The notes: generated by a model from the sequence alone, not told the origin. DNA of 64,000 bases from Phlyctochytrium arcticum (GCA_025602905.1 JAHLKI010000006.1:434001-498000), one strand, 5' to 3'; counted from the first letter of the stretch, positions 1-12,464 are shown. A program made the numbers and translations.

Positions 1-14
1 AATTCACACCTTTG

Positions 15-275
15 CCGCCATTTCCTTGCCATTACCTCATACAAGACCGCTGACTCGACATGCCCATAATCATTTCAACTCACGTCAACGCCCGCTACAA
101 GATTCAACTAGGCAGCAAGTCACCTTGCTTCATTACTTTGGTCACAAATCTCACCCTCGCCACCATTTTCTTGCCACTGCCTCATATCTCAGCTCTGGAT
201 CAATATGGCCCTAATCATTTCAATCCAACTCAACGCCCTCTACAAGATTTACTACTCCCAAACGACACAATACCT
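15..275. repeat. Diverged two-unit tandem repeat
   Basis: A segment beginning near 15 (CCGCCATTTCCTTGCCATTA) recurs near 159 as a diverged copy (CGCCACCATTTTCTTGCCACT). Both continue through a CATAATCATTTCAA / CTAATCATTTCAA block and a C(T/G)CTACAAGATT block, giving a period of about 145 nt. Short open frames cross it but show no recognisable domain, so I read it as repeat DNA and not as a gene. Confidence 0.55.
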
Positions 276-3200
276 CATCATCTTTGCCACAAAAAAACAA
301 CATTTGTCATTTTTCCCACACATTTTGGTCCCAAACAAACCAAGATCCCTATGGACTACTTCTGGATACCTACAGACATCATAGAGCGTACCTTCCGGCG
401 TACTCTTCTATTTGTTCTCGTCATCTACTCCCTTTCCTGACACATTTTACGTTAGTTCTGCATTTTTTCTTGACTTTTTGTCTAGTCTTTAGATAGATAG
501 CTTGTAGATCTACTTCTTGTATTTCTACACACTCTTCTGAATTAAACGAACCCTAACTCCTAACCCTAAAGTTTACGTGAGGTTCGTTAATTCTTGTTCA
601 TTCCGTGCCATCTGCGGAATAACTGGACTGAGGAAATTACGATGACCCTGATTTATTTTCTGAAAAACAATGGAAAAAATCCTGGAATGGTACAGTGAAT
701 AGTCTCATAAAGCTACCAGGATATTGGTTCAAACGCTGAAAGCCAAAGCAAGCACGTGAACGTTGACGTTGCATAAGTCCGCCAAATGATTCCGAGACTG
801 GTGTATTTGCAGTTTAGAAAAAAGCTTGTCATGAGTTACCCTTGGTAAGACAATATGGTGCAGGAAAAAACAGAAAATGTCAGAATAGGAGGTCATTGGA
901 AGTCACTTACAACAAAGGAAATACCGTAAAATATTGAAGATATGGGTACGAGGTGACGGGCACAGCGAAGCATGTTCAAAGTCACAAGTATACCGTAGTT
1001 GAAAGGTTGGCAAGACAAGACGGAGTATTTCAAGATGTAATATGCAGAAGCCCGGGGAGAAATGAACGACCAGGCAAGTACTTGCCAGAACGTAGCTAGA
1101 GAATTCCGAATTAACAGATGGGTATCGCGCCAGGCGCACAATAGATAGGTAGACAGATGTGTAATGAATTTGGCAGTCCCTGCACGCAAGGAGTGTAATA
1201 AGGATACAGTTCAAGAATAAGGCAGTTGGTAATAAGCTCTTAACTCTCACATTCAAACGGTAATTAATAATGCACGTCCGGCGTCAGCTAAGTAAGAGAA
1301 ATATGGTAAGACAGAGACGCACAGAAATAAAAAGAAAAAGACATTCCAGCGGTAATTGTTGGTTATTGGCGTGCGAAAGGAAGTCTTCTGGGGATCGGAC
1401 AAGAACATTTCAAATTAAATAGTAGCTGATAGATGGGAGAAGACAGTCTGTAATTTGTCAACGGGTATCGAAAGAGAAGATTCGTTGTAAAAGAGTAAAT
1501 TCACAGAAGTATACATGCAGTTACCGTACTTTGGTACACTTGCTACTTGCAAGCCATACATGCAATAGCTTGCCCGATCGATAACTGGGACAAGACAATA
1601 ACTGAGAAAGAAGGTAGCGTGATGATAAAAGAAGGTCTCTAAAGGTTGAGAGAAAAAGACCGACGGACAGTTTGGTGGGCATATGACAGGTAGAGACAGA
1701 TAGAAGGAAGTAAAAATGCTGAATTGGATTGAATGTGCTCAAGCGTGGTCGAAGGCGCAAACAAAGAGGATAGCGACAGCGTCGTGAGCGGATAGCGAAT
1801 ACATCTATGACAGAATACATCTCGTCTGGCAATCAACGTATATCATGCGAGTGAGAGAGGTAGATACAAAGAAGTACGAGAGTGAGTTTTGGGTAAAAAT
1901 CACCACTTTGGGAGGCATAGCGAAAGATAGAGAGTCAGAGACTGAGAAAGATTGTACAAAAATTCGGTCAGGAAGGAACGAGTGATTGTAAAAATTCATC
2001 GTATCAAAGCCAGACGAGATCCCAAACGCACTCTAGGTGGGCATAACTAGAGAACAACTACGATACATGAACTACATACTGAATGCCTCGCGACCTTTCC
2101 CCTAAATATTGCAGGAACCACGCAACATTTCAGACACTCTAGACAATGAGTTTTCTTGATGGTAATTGTTAGATACAAGGATTTTTTTTATCCGGACGCC
2201 TTTTTGTATATTCTCAATCCAACTACTGTTGTCGGAAACTCCACGTTAGAACCCTGCAGTTTTGACCACTCCCGCCCACCGCAAGTGCTATGTGCAGCAA
2301 ATTCAGCTCCATGCATATATATATCGATCGATCGATCCAGATCAGCCATCCTCACATGTAATTAGCAAATGCTGGCGCTTCTGGCAGTGGGAATTCTCAG
2401 GTTGGAGTAAGAGACTTTGTCTTGAATTTGTTGTAGCATATTGAAAAGACAAATTCCGCTTCAAGTCCGGACAAAGAAAGTATTCTAATTGGAAAAGATG
2501 TAGTCGGCGGGATAGTCACAGTCGAAAGAATTGTGACTCTCCAGGTCGTGACATTCATAAATCAGCACTACATATCTAGGATTGGAGTGTCCCACTCGTC
2601 TCCTGATGAGCGAAGTCAGATGTACAAGCGGGCATTTTGACGATATAGTCCGAGAGAGGTTCTCCTGAGTTCTCCTGAGGTTTTGCAGGATTATGTTAAC
2701 CTCTGCGGCACTGTGGTAGTTTATGTTTAAAGCCCGGGAGGCTGAGCGTGCGGCATTTTGGTATTTATCGTAAATACCGCTGAGGCATTTTGGTATTCAG
2801 ATAGCCGTTATGATAAATACCTGCGGCAGGGACGCGGTATTCCCGGTTTTCAACAAGAGAACTCCGGAGTGAACTCTTTATGCAAAACATGCACAAAAGG
2901 TTGTGTGTCAATAGATTCCTCCAATTCCCAGTTTCGACTCGGAGCAGACCGCTGGTCCTCGATCATCAACAGTGGAAAGCTCGTCGAGCGGGTTTGAAGA
3001 TTGGAATCGCAATCGAGGTTGTTATTGGTTGAGTCGTCTACCCAAAAAGGTTTTCCGGATTGCGGTGTACCAAGGTATTCCTACCATGTTGATTGGCAAA
3101 TAATCGAAGGTGATATGCGACATGCGTTGTAAAGGGCTTTGAGTGGTCTGGAAGCGTCGAAAGCGAAGTTGACTTGGCCAGCCGCACGAAGCGCCAGGCA

Positions 3201-3464
3201 CTCCGGTTCAAGATCCGAGCTTACGTCCAGGGCCCTCCTCCTATATGCAGATCCCCGGAGATCTCGTCCATCCTTCTCTGGTCGAACTTGTTCTCGTAGT
3301 CCTCTGTAGTCCTCGTCGAGCCTGTCAAATGCGGAAGTGCCTGAAGTCCAAGAAAGGCATAAAAAAGCCGCTGAGCCGCTTTTGGCGCCAGGAACTTGGC
3401 CCCCAAAAATCCAAAGATCTGAGAAAATACAAGGACTGAAGGGCTCACAAAGTCAGTACCTCAG
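276..3464. other. Gene-poor, AT-rich region without a supported gene
   Basis: No frame here looks like a conserved protein. From about 820 to 2000 the plus strand is visibly purine-rich, as in the 34.5-37 kb region. A short CGAT microsatellite lies near 2323-2338. TTAGGG-like words around 550-570 (CCCTAACTCCTAACCCTAA) are too few and irregular to be a telomere. The stretch resembles decayed repeat DNA. Confidence 0.5.
2760..2778. other. Perfect 8-bp inverted repeat (hairpin)
   Basis: GGTATTTA, a TCG loop and TAAATACC form a perfect 8-bp stem. Related words (GATAAATACC, GGTATTCAG) recur over the next 60 bases. No function is assigned. Confidence 0.5.
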
Positions 3465-6061
3465 GGTTTCTTTGTGGTTTTGATCGGAAAAGTCATTTTC
3501 TCGTATCTTGACGCACAGACTTACACTCCATTCACACTGACCTGCCGAACGCTACACTCCCTCCGCTCCCCGCACGACATTCATCAAGTCTTGTACAATA
3601 CACTTCCCGGAGCACAGTTATCCCCCATAGGTGGAACATCGATTTGGGCCTTTCTCCATGAGGACAATTTCCCGCCCTTTGCTTTGAAGTTCCGCCGAAA
3701 GTATGTTATGTCAATATTGCAGGAAATAGCCGCCGATCCTAGTCTTCAATCAAGTAACACCCCCAAGACGACGTCGTGACCCTCCACCACCGAGAGGGGC
3801 GGATATCGAAATTAGTCAACTTTTGCGAAATGATCTGGACTCTTGTGCCGAATTTGCGTTGGCACATTGCCTTGGGAAAAGACGAAGTGCATGCTACAGC
3901 GCCTCGTACTTGACTCAATGTTGCCTTTCAAACAAGATGCCAATCCGAAAGTTGAAGCTGTTGGCCCGATACAATCTACTTGATTCAGAATATGGGCCTG
4001 AACATACTATCAGATATGTTCAAACGGAACATGAGCCGATCTATGATGAATATTCTGATTTCTTTCTGGAGCGTTGCACAAAGAACAGACGGCATTTGAG
4101 GTGCGATTCATTCTGTGGAAATTGGTGAGAAACTCATAGGGAAAACTACGGTAACGCCGCGGGTTCTGGCGAGAGCTACGAAAAACCCCCAGATCTTTCG
4201 TTTCCTACTATCCCATTTGCCTGACCCGTTACCTGCTTACGACGACGATGGCGATTGGTACCTACCTGCACTCTGAAATTCTGCACAGTTCGGCCACGTT
4301 GAAACTTTGGAGGTGCTATTAGCTCGTGAGGATGTGAAAGTCAATGCAATGACACCCAATGACGACGCGCCCTACACTTTAGCAGCTTCTCTTCAAACGG
4401 GAACGACTGCAATCGCTGACCTATTGCTTTCTAAGGGTGCATCGGTATCAAATTCGTCTGTGCTTGGTCATGCAATCGGATGGGACATAACACTCGAGTA
4501 CATAGAAGAGACCTTGATCCAGAAGCATGGTGCGCGACCATTAAGGCATCACGCAATTTCTGCGCTGAAAAAGAGACGCTTTGACGTTTTGGCAATGTTG
4601 CCCAGAAAACTTAAGACTGCAACGCCCCCAGTTACTAAGGAAGAGATGGAAACGTACATAAGAGGATCTCGGTCAGAATTGCTTTCCGTGCTGGGAGAGT
4701 TTCATGCTTTTCAATGTACGGCATAGCCTTTGTCGGGATTTGCATTTGTCATTCAATGAGTGTTTCTTCCGCTTTCGCGACTCTGGTGTCCGGGTTATCA
4801 TTCCCTTCATCGACTGGTGGAACTGGCGCGGGGGAGTCGAGGAACTCGTGGCCTTTCGCGGAAGGACGCGCTACGAGTTTTACACCGATCCACAGGTCAA
4901 GGGAGACTTCAAGGCCTTCATTCGGGCCATTGTCCTTCCCAAAAAGCTTTTTACTGATCCCATGTACCAGGATGATGAGTTAGTTCCCGGCTGGGAGCTG
5001 TGAAACGAGTTGGGAGGCTGGTTCGGCATGCGAACGACCGAGTGGATGTTGTAAATGTCGGCCTATATCAAGTATTTTGACGCAAAGCGTCTTGTCTTCG
5101 ACGGGTCCATCGCGGTTGTGCACAAGCTCGGCTTCTTGGAGGGCAATCTCAAACACACCCACTTTTTACCGTTGAACTCCAAAGTCGATGGGTACCGCAA
5201 AGCCGGTGTCATTTCCAACGAAAACTTTGATGTCTTTCGTGAACACCTCCATGTTGCAGATGTAAGTACATCGCGTTTCAAGACAGCGTGTGTTCTATTT
5301 TCTTGAGACTGAATGATTTGATTTGTAGGATGACAGTGAGTACTCGCGATGAGCAGCTGAGGCATCCAAGATCACTGCCGGGGCCGGCAAAGCATTTGCC
5401 GTTACCGGATATGGCTTCTCGAGTCAATTCATCTTCCGCGACCGTTTTGAACGACGAACGCATTTCAGCAGCAGCCATCTGGGGCTGTCGAACGCACACC
5501 CATTGGGGCGGGTACTATGTCCACCAAGAAGAGGACCCTTGGCTTTCCTACCGCTTATTGGGAAATCATATAGCAGACCGTGCACCGGCTGACGAATTTG
5601 ATACAGAAAACCTCATCCGCGAGTTTGCCAGGAAGATGCAAGGTGGCGATCCAGCCAATCAAGTTCTCCCAGCTCCCCAACTGCCTCGATTGCATCCCAT
5701 CAAGAAGGTTAAGCAAATTACTTGGCAAGGCAGTGCCATGGCCTATCTGTACGCGCTCGCTCGCGCTAGTATAATCCCTCCGCCCACTCCTTCTCCCGAG
5801 ACCGACATCGATGCACCTCCCGAGACCGACATCGATGCACCACCACCAAGTGATTTACCTTGGGAAGTCATTTTAAACAAGTTGTATGATGTCCGTACTG
5901 CCGTATTTGCAGATTTAACCGCCCGGTACGGGATGGTGTCTAGCGGCTCTGAATGGATTGAGTGGAGTGAGTGGAGCTCAGTAGAGTCGGTATATGAGTC
6001 ATGCCCAGCCGCAGACCGCGAAAAAGGACGCAAAGTCACTTCTCCCGTCAGCATCAAATAG
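3465..6061 (+). pseudogene. Decayed ankyrin-repeat / F-box-like gene
   Basis: The first block (about 3474-3779) reads like an F-box-type helix pair (IFSYLDAQTYTPFTLTCRTL). Blocks from 3800 to 4726 look like degenerate ankyrin repeats (for example GHVETLEVLLAREDVKVNA and IADLLLSKGASV). Downstream blocks at 4704-5003, 5055-5259 and 5330-6061 are further protein-like stretches. Consecutive blocks lie in different frames. The first shift falls at a C run near 3760, others lie near 4090 and 4270, and a splice-like GTAAGT...TGTAG at 5260-5328 joins into an early stop. At least four breaks are needed to read one protein, so I call it a pseudogene of a large, fast-evolving ankyrin family. A multi-intron live gene with unusual splicing is a weaker alternative. 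Confidence 0.5.
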
Positions 6062-6262
6062 TCTTGCCGTTTGGAAAACTTTCCTCTATATAACTAGATG
6101 ACATTAGACAAAGACAGACTAGAAATCTCCATCTATAGATAGAGTAGACCGGCTAATGCACTGCGTATTTCCACGGCACGTATAAAACGTTTTGGGGGAC
6201 ATGGGTAGAATAATTTGTTGAAAAAAAAACTGGCTAATATACAAACAATGGCGTCGTTGTAA

Positions 6263-6735
6263 CTAATCTGCTTTCTGGCGTAGGTCCAACAAGGTTGCGT
6301 CGGCCGACAACTCCGCGAGAACCCACTGCAGCATCTTGCAATATCAGTTTGCGCGTCACTCACGGTAATATGCTCAGAGGCTATCGGCACTAAACTTGTC
6401 CCCAGTTTCATCTGCGCTGTAGCTTTGGTAGTGTGTCCGAATTCGAGTCAATCGGTCTTGACCTTGTTCATGGTTGCGAATGTACATGTACGGTACAGTA
6501 TAGCGGTTGTCTCGGGGGGTCGTTGAGGTCCAGATCTAGCTAGTCCGCTTTCTGGCGTAAATCGAACAAGGTTGCGTCGGCATTTGGAGCATCTTGCTTA
6601 TGATATCAGCTTGCGCGTCATTCAAGAGAAAATGCTCAGAGGCTATCGGGATCCAATTGGTTGCCAATTTGGTCTTTTGTGCCGTGACCTTGGATGTATG
6701 CGCAAATTCAAGTCGATCGGTCTTGACCTTGTTGA
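6263..6735. repeat. Diverged direct duplication, about 200 bp units
   Basis: Unit 1 (6263-6470) and unit 2 (6540-6735) share CGCTTTCTGGCGTA-type starts, AACAAGGTTGCGTCGG, AGCATCTTGC, ATATCAG(T/C)TTGCGCGTCA, ATGCTCAGAGGCTATCGG and a common end TCGGTCTTGACCTTGTT. The units are clearly homologous but diverged. No coding potential is convincing in either. Confidence 0.75.
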
Positions 6736-6927
6736 TCTTGCTGTCCTTGCTGGTATCGGAAAGATTGAGCTTCGCGCGGAGATCATTCTAATCAATCTTG
6801 GTCATCGACAGCGCTGTGTGATGGTCAAAAAGTCAATATTAAAGAGTCGGCACAAAATTCCTTCGCAAGAGCTAATGAAATCATTTACGATGTTTCTCTG
6901 CCTTCTTGACACGCTCCTCCGGTATGG

Positions 6928-7398
6928 CTAAATTGTGCTTGCGACCTCCTTGTCCCGTATCGAAACCTCCTTGTCCCTCGGTTGCGACACCGGACAAGGA
7001 GGGCTCGAAGTTGGGTCCAAAACCGCATTAAGTCTCACGTTCTGCTGGTCGATCGTGTTCCGTATAAATCGACGTAGCGTCGGTTCGCTACTTCTACCGC
7101 TGCGTTCACCATGTCCCGCAGCATTGACGCAACGTCCCATACGACGATACGAGGCGTGCAGGTACCGGGTCTGCCCTTCGTGAGATGGTCCAAGGTATAG
7201 TTGCCCGCTTATGTTGACCATGGGGTTCACGATGCGAAGGGCCTTGTCCTCAGGATCCGGGTAATTCTCGATAGTGCGTTTCAGTTCATGATAGGGGGCA
7301 GCGTGCTTCCAGCGTATGAAAGTAAATATACCGAAATTGTAAAGCTTTACGTCCAATGTGTATGGCTCATTCGGTGCACTTCTCAATTCCAAAGTCAC
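6928..7398 (-). CDS. Hypothetical protein fragment, unrecognised
   Basis: A 156-codon open frame with ordinary protein composition (for example YTLDVKLYNFGIFTFIRW near its start). It has no ATG at its 5' end and would begin with GTG, so it is either a 3' exon or a remnant. It lies head to head with the GH5 gene, only about 80 nt away. I recognise no domain, and the call is weak. Confidence 0.25.
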   Translation of the reverse strand: MTLELRSAPNEPYTLDVKLYNFGIFTFIRWKHAAPYHELKRTIENYPDPEDKALRIVNPMVNISGQLYLGPSHEGQTRYLHASYRRMGRCVNAAGHGERSGRSSEPTLRRFIRNTIDQQNVRLNAVLDPTSSPPCPVSQPRDKEVSIRDKEVASTI

Positions 7399-7476
7399 GC
7401 AGCACGGACGGCATCGTCGCGTTTCCCCATGAGCATGCTGATTCAGATGCAGATTGTTTGAGGCAGTAGAGTAGAT

Positions 7477-10475
7477 ATGGCTACTTCACCGTTCGACTCT
7501 TGGGACGGAGGCCTTGGCGAGGCACACGATTTGCGTGGGGCACTGTTCTCCAAGGATGGGCACTTCCACGACGAGCATGGTCGAACACTCTTGTTGCGTG
7601 GTGTCAACATCTCTGGAAACTCCAAACTACCAACAAACCCCCCCGGCTCTACGCATCTGAAGGATCGCTTTCTAGAGCACCGACATGTGTCTTTTGTTGG
7701 ACGGCCCTTCCCACTGGCGGAAGCCGATGAACACTTCGGACGCTTGAAAGCGTGGGGGTTGACATTTATTCGCCTTCTTGTGACGTGGGAGTCCTTAGGT
7801 GTGCCGATCAAGATAAATCAGCTAAAGGATCTGTACTAATGCTGCCCTTTAAGAGCATGAAGGTCCTGGTATCTATGATGAAGAGTTTATTGATTATACG
7901 ATTCAAATTCTGGAAAAGGCCACCGAATATGGGATCAAATGCTTCATAGGTAATGCATCGGCCTTGCATCGTAAAATAAATAAATAAACATTTACTTACT
8001 GGTGCACTTTCTGAAGATCCTCATCAAGATACCGTAAGACCAAACATGGCAGAAATCGTGCGCTGCCCAATTTTGACCCTTGGTTGTAGTGGAGCAGGTA
8101 TTCTGGCGGTTCTGGGGCGCCAGGTTGGACATTTGAAGTGGTGGGCTTGGACCTGAGAAACTTTATGGAAACTGGCGCTGCATATGTACACCAGTCAGCT
8201 CGTCCGGCGGACAGTAGTCACACTGCATGGCCAACCAATTACCTAAAGTTAGCATCTGCAACTATGTTTACTGTATTCTTTGGAGGCGAAATCTTTGCTC
8301 CAAATGCAAAATATCTGGGGGAGCATCCGCAAGAATTTCTTCAACGGCACTTCTGCGCGTGCTACCAACATCTTGCCCGGTATGGCCTTTCTACATATTT
8401 ACAAGTTTTTGGCTTAATACTTTTCATCTCTAAAGGCGGCTGCGACATCTTGATATAGTCATCGGCTTCGAGGTTATGAATGAACCACACTACGGGTATA
8501 TCGGCTTGAAATCTATTCATCACTTTGATCCTATGAAAGATCTCCATTTGGGCGAAACACCGTCCGCGCTTCAATCTATGGCACTGGGTGCAGGCATCTC
8601 TCTGGTTGGTTTTCCACACTGTTCTATCTCTTTTGATTGTCCGACTGATTTTGCACCCTCCGTAGGATGTTGATGTGTGGGTGAAGAGTTGGCCATGGCC
8701 AACACGCAAATCGCATTCTCGCAAGGCAAATGCGGGCAGAATTTCGGCATGGTTGCCAGGTCATGACTGCATCTGGTGAGCTTTTGGTCGCCAAAAACCC
8801 GCCCATTTTCACACAACTCACTATTTTTCTAGGAAGGAACATGGAGTATGGGGTTTGGATGAGGCGGGCAAACCAAAAGCCCTTATTTCAGACTATTTTA
8901 CCAAAAATAGGGACGGCTCCTGTGTCGATTTCGGGCAAGACTGTTATCTTCCATTCATCAGAAGATACACGACAGCAATCCATGCTGTAAAACCGGATTA
9001 CTTTATATTTTTTGAACCAATACCAAATGAGAATCCCCCGGAATTCGCACAAAAGGAGGCAGATCCATACTTGGTGTACTCTCCGCACTGGTATGACTTG
9101 AAGGCACTTTTTAGCAAGGTGAGACGCCAGGATATTGGCAATTGCTGGGCGCGTTTTAACAAACTTGGCAGTCTTTCAATGGTGTGATCACTCATGACGT
9201 ACAAGGACTGAGTCGAGTATGCTCCAGACATTTGTTCAACGATGGTAGACTGAACTAATATGACTATAGGGGACGAAAAACGTCTTGAATGCTACGTACT
9301 TTGGAGTAACGGGGGCAAATCGGAATTATTACGGACAAATAAAAAATATTGTCCATGACGGCCGCAAGCTTGTTGGTGCGAATAAACCAATAGTATTTGG
9401 GGAGTGCGGCATTCCAATGGACATGAATGAGAAGAAGGTAATTATGGAAGATTCAAGCTCCAGATTTTGGAATTGATAGTTTTCTCTTCGCCAGGCATTT
9501 GAGACCGGTGATTACAGCCATCACACCAATTTCTTGGATGCCATGATCAACGCTCTAGAGGTTCGTATATGCTAAGCCTTCCTGCCCACCAACAGCTTAA
9601 CATTACACGCTTAGGGGTCTTTGGTTAATTTTACATTGTGGAACTACAATCCTCATAATGATAACATCTGGGGCGACCATTGGAATGGGGAGGATTTCTC
9701 CATCTATTCTCCATCTCCGACTCCGCCAATCTCTCGCTCCGCTTCACGGGTTGGCATGCAGTCACCGCTCTCACAATCCGAGAGCTCTAACGAAGGTCCG
9801 TCGAATACCGAAGGTGACGCTCCGACTCTCCGCGTTGAGCCACCTTCCTTGCTTGACTGCCCAATTGCCGATACGGATTCTGAGAACGCGGGTGATGAGG
9901 AAATTCTGCCCAGTAACCCTCCACCTACACCATTTGACATTACGGATATGTGCTACAAAGACGAGGACACGCCAAACTCAAATGACCTACATTACATCGG
10001 CGGTCGTGCACTGGATGCCGTGATTCGTCCGTATGTGGCCAAGCTTGCTGGCGAACCTTTGGTCATGCGTTTTGTTATGGAACGACTGGAGTTTTACCTG
10101 GACTTTGTTTCCCACGTTAACGCGTCAATCATGGAAATTCCTCGCACAACCGAAATATTCGTACCTTTGTACCATTATGGAGCGATGAAAGAGCTGGATG
10201 TCCAAGTCTCTGACGGGGTTTGGAGCTACAACCCTCAGCGCCAAACATTATACTGGCGTTATGACCCCGATTATCGCACCTCAAATGAAGGGACCTTCTT
10301 TGCTTCCTGGCTTACATATCTTACAGGTCGGTCAGGCGGAACGGAAACCAGCCCATCCGACTGGGTGAAACATTCAATTTCAATCAAACCTACCCCAGAA
10401 TCTCGGCCGCCTACAAGATCACGATCTATCATGGGGACGCTCTGGCATTGGACACGGTCCATAGTTATAGGATAG
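7477..10475 (+). CDS. GH5 glycosidase, steryl/ceramide glucosidase type, 11 exons
   Basis: Exons read as 7477-7798, 7854-7949, 8017-8033, 8090-8379, 8436-8604, 8666-8775, 8833-9118, 9172-9216, 9270-9437, 9495-9560 and 9615-10475. They join in frame to about 809 residues. The N-terminal part matches fungal EGCrP-type GH5 enzymes, which remove glucose from ergosteryl glucoside or glucosylceramide. It has LLRGVNISGNSK, then DPHQD, then SGGSGAPGWTFE. The acid/base glutamate sits in the NEP motif (about E258) and the nucleophile in FGECG (about E490). The C-terminal third begins after a serine-rich, acidic linker and carries a beta-rich domain typical of this family. No signal peptide is visible, which suits an intracellular lipid-glucoside hydrolase. 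Exon 3 is only 17 nt but encodes the conserved DPHQDT segment. All other splice sites fit GT-AG with CTAAT-like branch points. The substrate is inferred from family only. Confidence 0.9.
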
Positions 10476-10919
10476 GAATGTTTTATTAAAAAGTAAGAGG
10501 TAGAACGGACTACCCCTTTGTAGAAATTGCGCATAATTTTGTGTATTTGAATCTCATCTTGATTTGGTCGTCATGTATCTTTTTCAATACGGTATCCCAA
10601 TACCCATCGAAATATAGAATGTCAACGATTTTCATCAGGCGACGCCCCGAAACTTTTTCGACAACCGTACGCTAAATTTAGTTTGACATCGGTAACTCTC
10701 GGTAACTCATGCAAAAGGAGCAAGAACCCGTTGATTAGAATAGTTAAATGATCCCAAAAAATTCTCCTTATTGGTTTGTTTTTAGTTACCAAATGTGTCT
10801 CAGAAATGGGACTGCGTACCCAAAATCTGCTGTTTGTTGAAGGCGTGAGTGATTTTGTTTTTTTTCATCAGAGAAGTATTTAACATGCGAACCTTTAATA
10901 ACCAATTATATAACGATCA
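10476..10919. other. AT-rich intergenic spacer
   Basis: This spacer separates the GH5 stop from the next ATG. It is AT-rich, with T runs near 10855, and probably holds the GH5 3' end and the next promoter. No gene or RNA is seen. Confidence 0.5.
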
Positions 10920-12464
10920 ATGTCGGAAGATCCCGAAAATCTATATTGTGGCCGTCATTCCACTCATTGCCCAACTGCACAAGGTGCTCGGGCCACTGTT
11001 CAGAAGCCAAGTTTGAGTCTACCGCCAAATATACCAGTCATTATGGCAAAGGCAGGAAACAAGGAAGCGAATTTCGAGGAACTGATCGCCAAATCTGAAC
11101 AGCTTGCAGTGGCTAAGGGCCGTCTTGCGACTACCGCTGGAGTTCAGAAAGCGAGGCCAGCTGCACATGATTGTATGCCGGTAGCGACGATGGCGCCGGC
11201 ATCCGTAACGCAGCCGCCGGGGGCAGCAACAGGAACGCAGGTCTCCTATTACTGGGTTCCTGTCCCTGCCATGTTTCATGGGTTCAAGCCAGCTCCGGTA
11301 CTCACTCCAACAGGCCATCGCCGAGCATCCGTGCATTCCCACGGCATGATTGGCCCTACTTCTACAGGCGCGCGGCACCAAGCACATCCGTATTATCCTG
11401 TCGCTTCCCATATGCGGCGGCCTTCGTCGAATGCGATACCTCCGCCTGTATTCGTTCGAAGATTTTCCGCACCTGCGCCGTACGTTCCAATGGCGATGAT
11501 TCCGCAACCGCACGCGAATATACCCCAGAGTGCTTCCGACGCTACCGGTCATGCAGCATACGCACGACCAAACTTTCCCACCCGTCGATATTCCCTTGCA
11601 AGTCCGTATATGACTGGGGGACCTTACCTTTTTGCCTACCAACCTATGGCAAGTGCTATACCCACTGCTCCTGCCGCAGAGCATCCGTGTACCTCCACCT
11701 TTCGACCTCCTTCGGGGACGGTGCCCGCCTTGACCAGACCTTACGGTCCAGTGCGGGCCTACAGCCACGGACGCGTACCCGTATGTACGCCAGTAGTTCC
11801 TACGCGTGTCGCGTCCTCAGCACCTATTTTATCGACCATGGAGGGTGAGAATCGAGGTTCTCGCCGAGCAAGTGGTGTCGGAGGATTTATGAGAAAGGCT
11901 CATCCGAGTGAATCTGTAAGCCATGGGAACCATCATCAAGAGGAAGAGAACTCTGGACCTGTGACATCAGGCCCGCCATCAGCTGTAGATCTATCGTCAA
12001 ACACGTCGGATTTGTCTTTTGTAACATCACAAGGACCGGCATCTCAGGCACTTGTGACTTCCGAAAAAGTACTTGTGGAAGGTGTACAACTTGTAGAGAC
12101 AGACTCCTGCTGGACACTGCAGGCAACATTCCCAGGATTCAACGTCAACGACATTTGCGTCCTTCTTATTCATGATCCCATGTCCAAGGAGCTTGCGGCT
12201 GCCAATCCGGACGATCCCTTGATTTTGCCGGTCTCGGCCGCTAAAGGCGACGGAGTGGGGAATTGTGCTTTATACCTTGAGGCCATGCATATAAACTTGC
12301 GGCAAACGGACGAAGGCCAGAACTGCAAGACTGTAACAAGTGCGCAGAGCATTGTTCCACTTGGTAGTTGTCCGGCAATGGTCGGTTCTTTAGATGTGAC
12401 GGAGATGGCAAAAGGTTCGGGGACAATTGAGGTTCGCCTTAGCAAGAAAATGATTCCGAAATGA
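10920..12464 (+). CDS. Pro/Ala-rich protein with possible alpha-crystallin-like C-terminus
   Basis: A single-exon gene of 514 codons with a clear ATG. Residues about 50-330 are low-complexity, rich in Pro, Ala, Ser, Tyr and Arg, with several R-R-(Y/F/P)-S motifs that could be phosphorylated. The last about 130 residues are different: SCWTLQATFPGFNVNDICV followed by an insertion and then GTIEVRLSKK. That pattern resembles the start (ATFPGF..ND) and end (hydrophobic-E-V-R-L) strands of an Hsp20/alpha-crystallin domain, but it is split by a charged and cysteine-containing insert. The domain call is an inference from pattern only. I do not recognise an orthologue. It lies between the GH5 gene and a convergent kinesin. 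Confidence 0.7.
   Translation: MSEDPENLYCGRHSTHCPTAQGARATVQKPSLSLPPNIPVIMAKAGNKEANFEELIAKSEQLAVAKGRLATTAGVQKARPAAHDCMPVATMAPASVTQPPGAATGTQVSYYWVPVPAMFHGFKPAPVLTPTGHRRASVHSHGMIGPTSTGARHQAHPYYPVASHMRRPSSNAIPPPVFVRRFSAPAPYVPMAMIPQPHANIPQSASDATGHAAYARPNFPTRRYSLASPYMTGGPYLFAYQPMASAIPTAPAAEHPCTSTFRPPSGTVPALTRPYGPVRAYSHGRVPVCTPVVPTRVASSAPILSTMEGENRGSRRASGVGGFMRKAHPSESVSHGNHHQEEENSGPVTSGPPSAVDLSSNTSDLSFVTSQGPASQALVTSEKVLVEGVQLVETDSCWTLQATFPGFNVNDICVLLIHDPMSKELAAANPDDPLILPVSAAKGDGVGNCALYLEAMHINLRQTDEGQNCKTVTSAQSIVPLGSCPAMVGSLDVTEMAKGSGTIEVRLSKKMIPK

Noticed and set aside
547..572. Telomere repeat
   Set aside because: Only two or three irregular CCTAA units occur, inside a non-terminal sequence.
11019..11768. 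Minus-strand frame of 249 codons, Arg/Cys-rich
   Set aside because: Mirror of the Pro/Ala-rich coding sequence, with no domain and biased composition.
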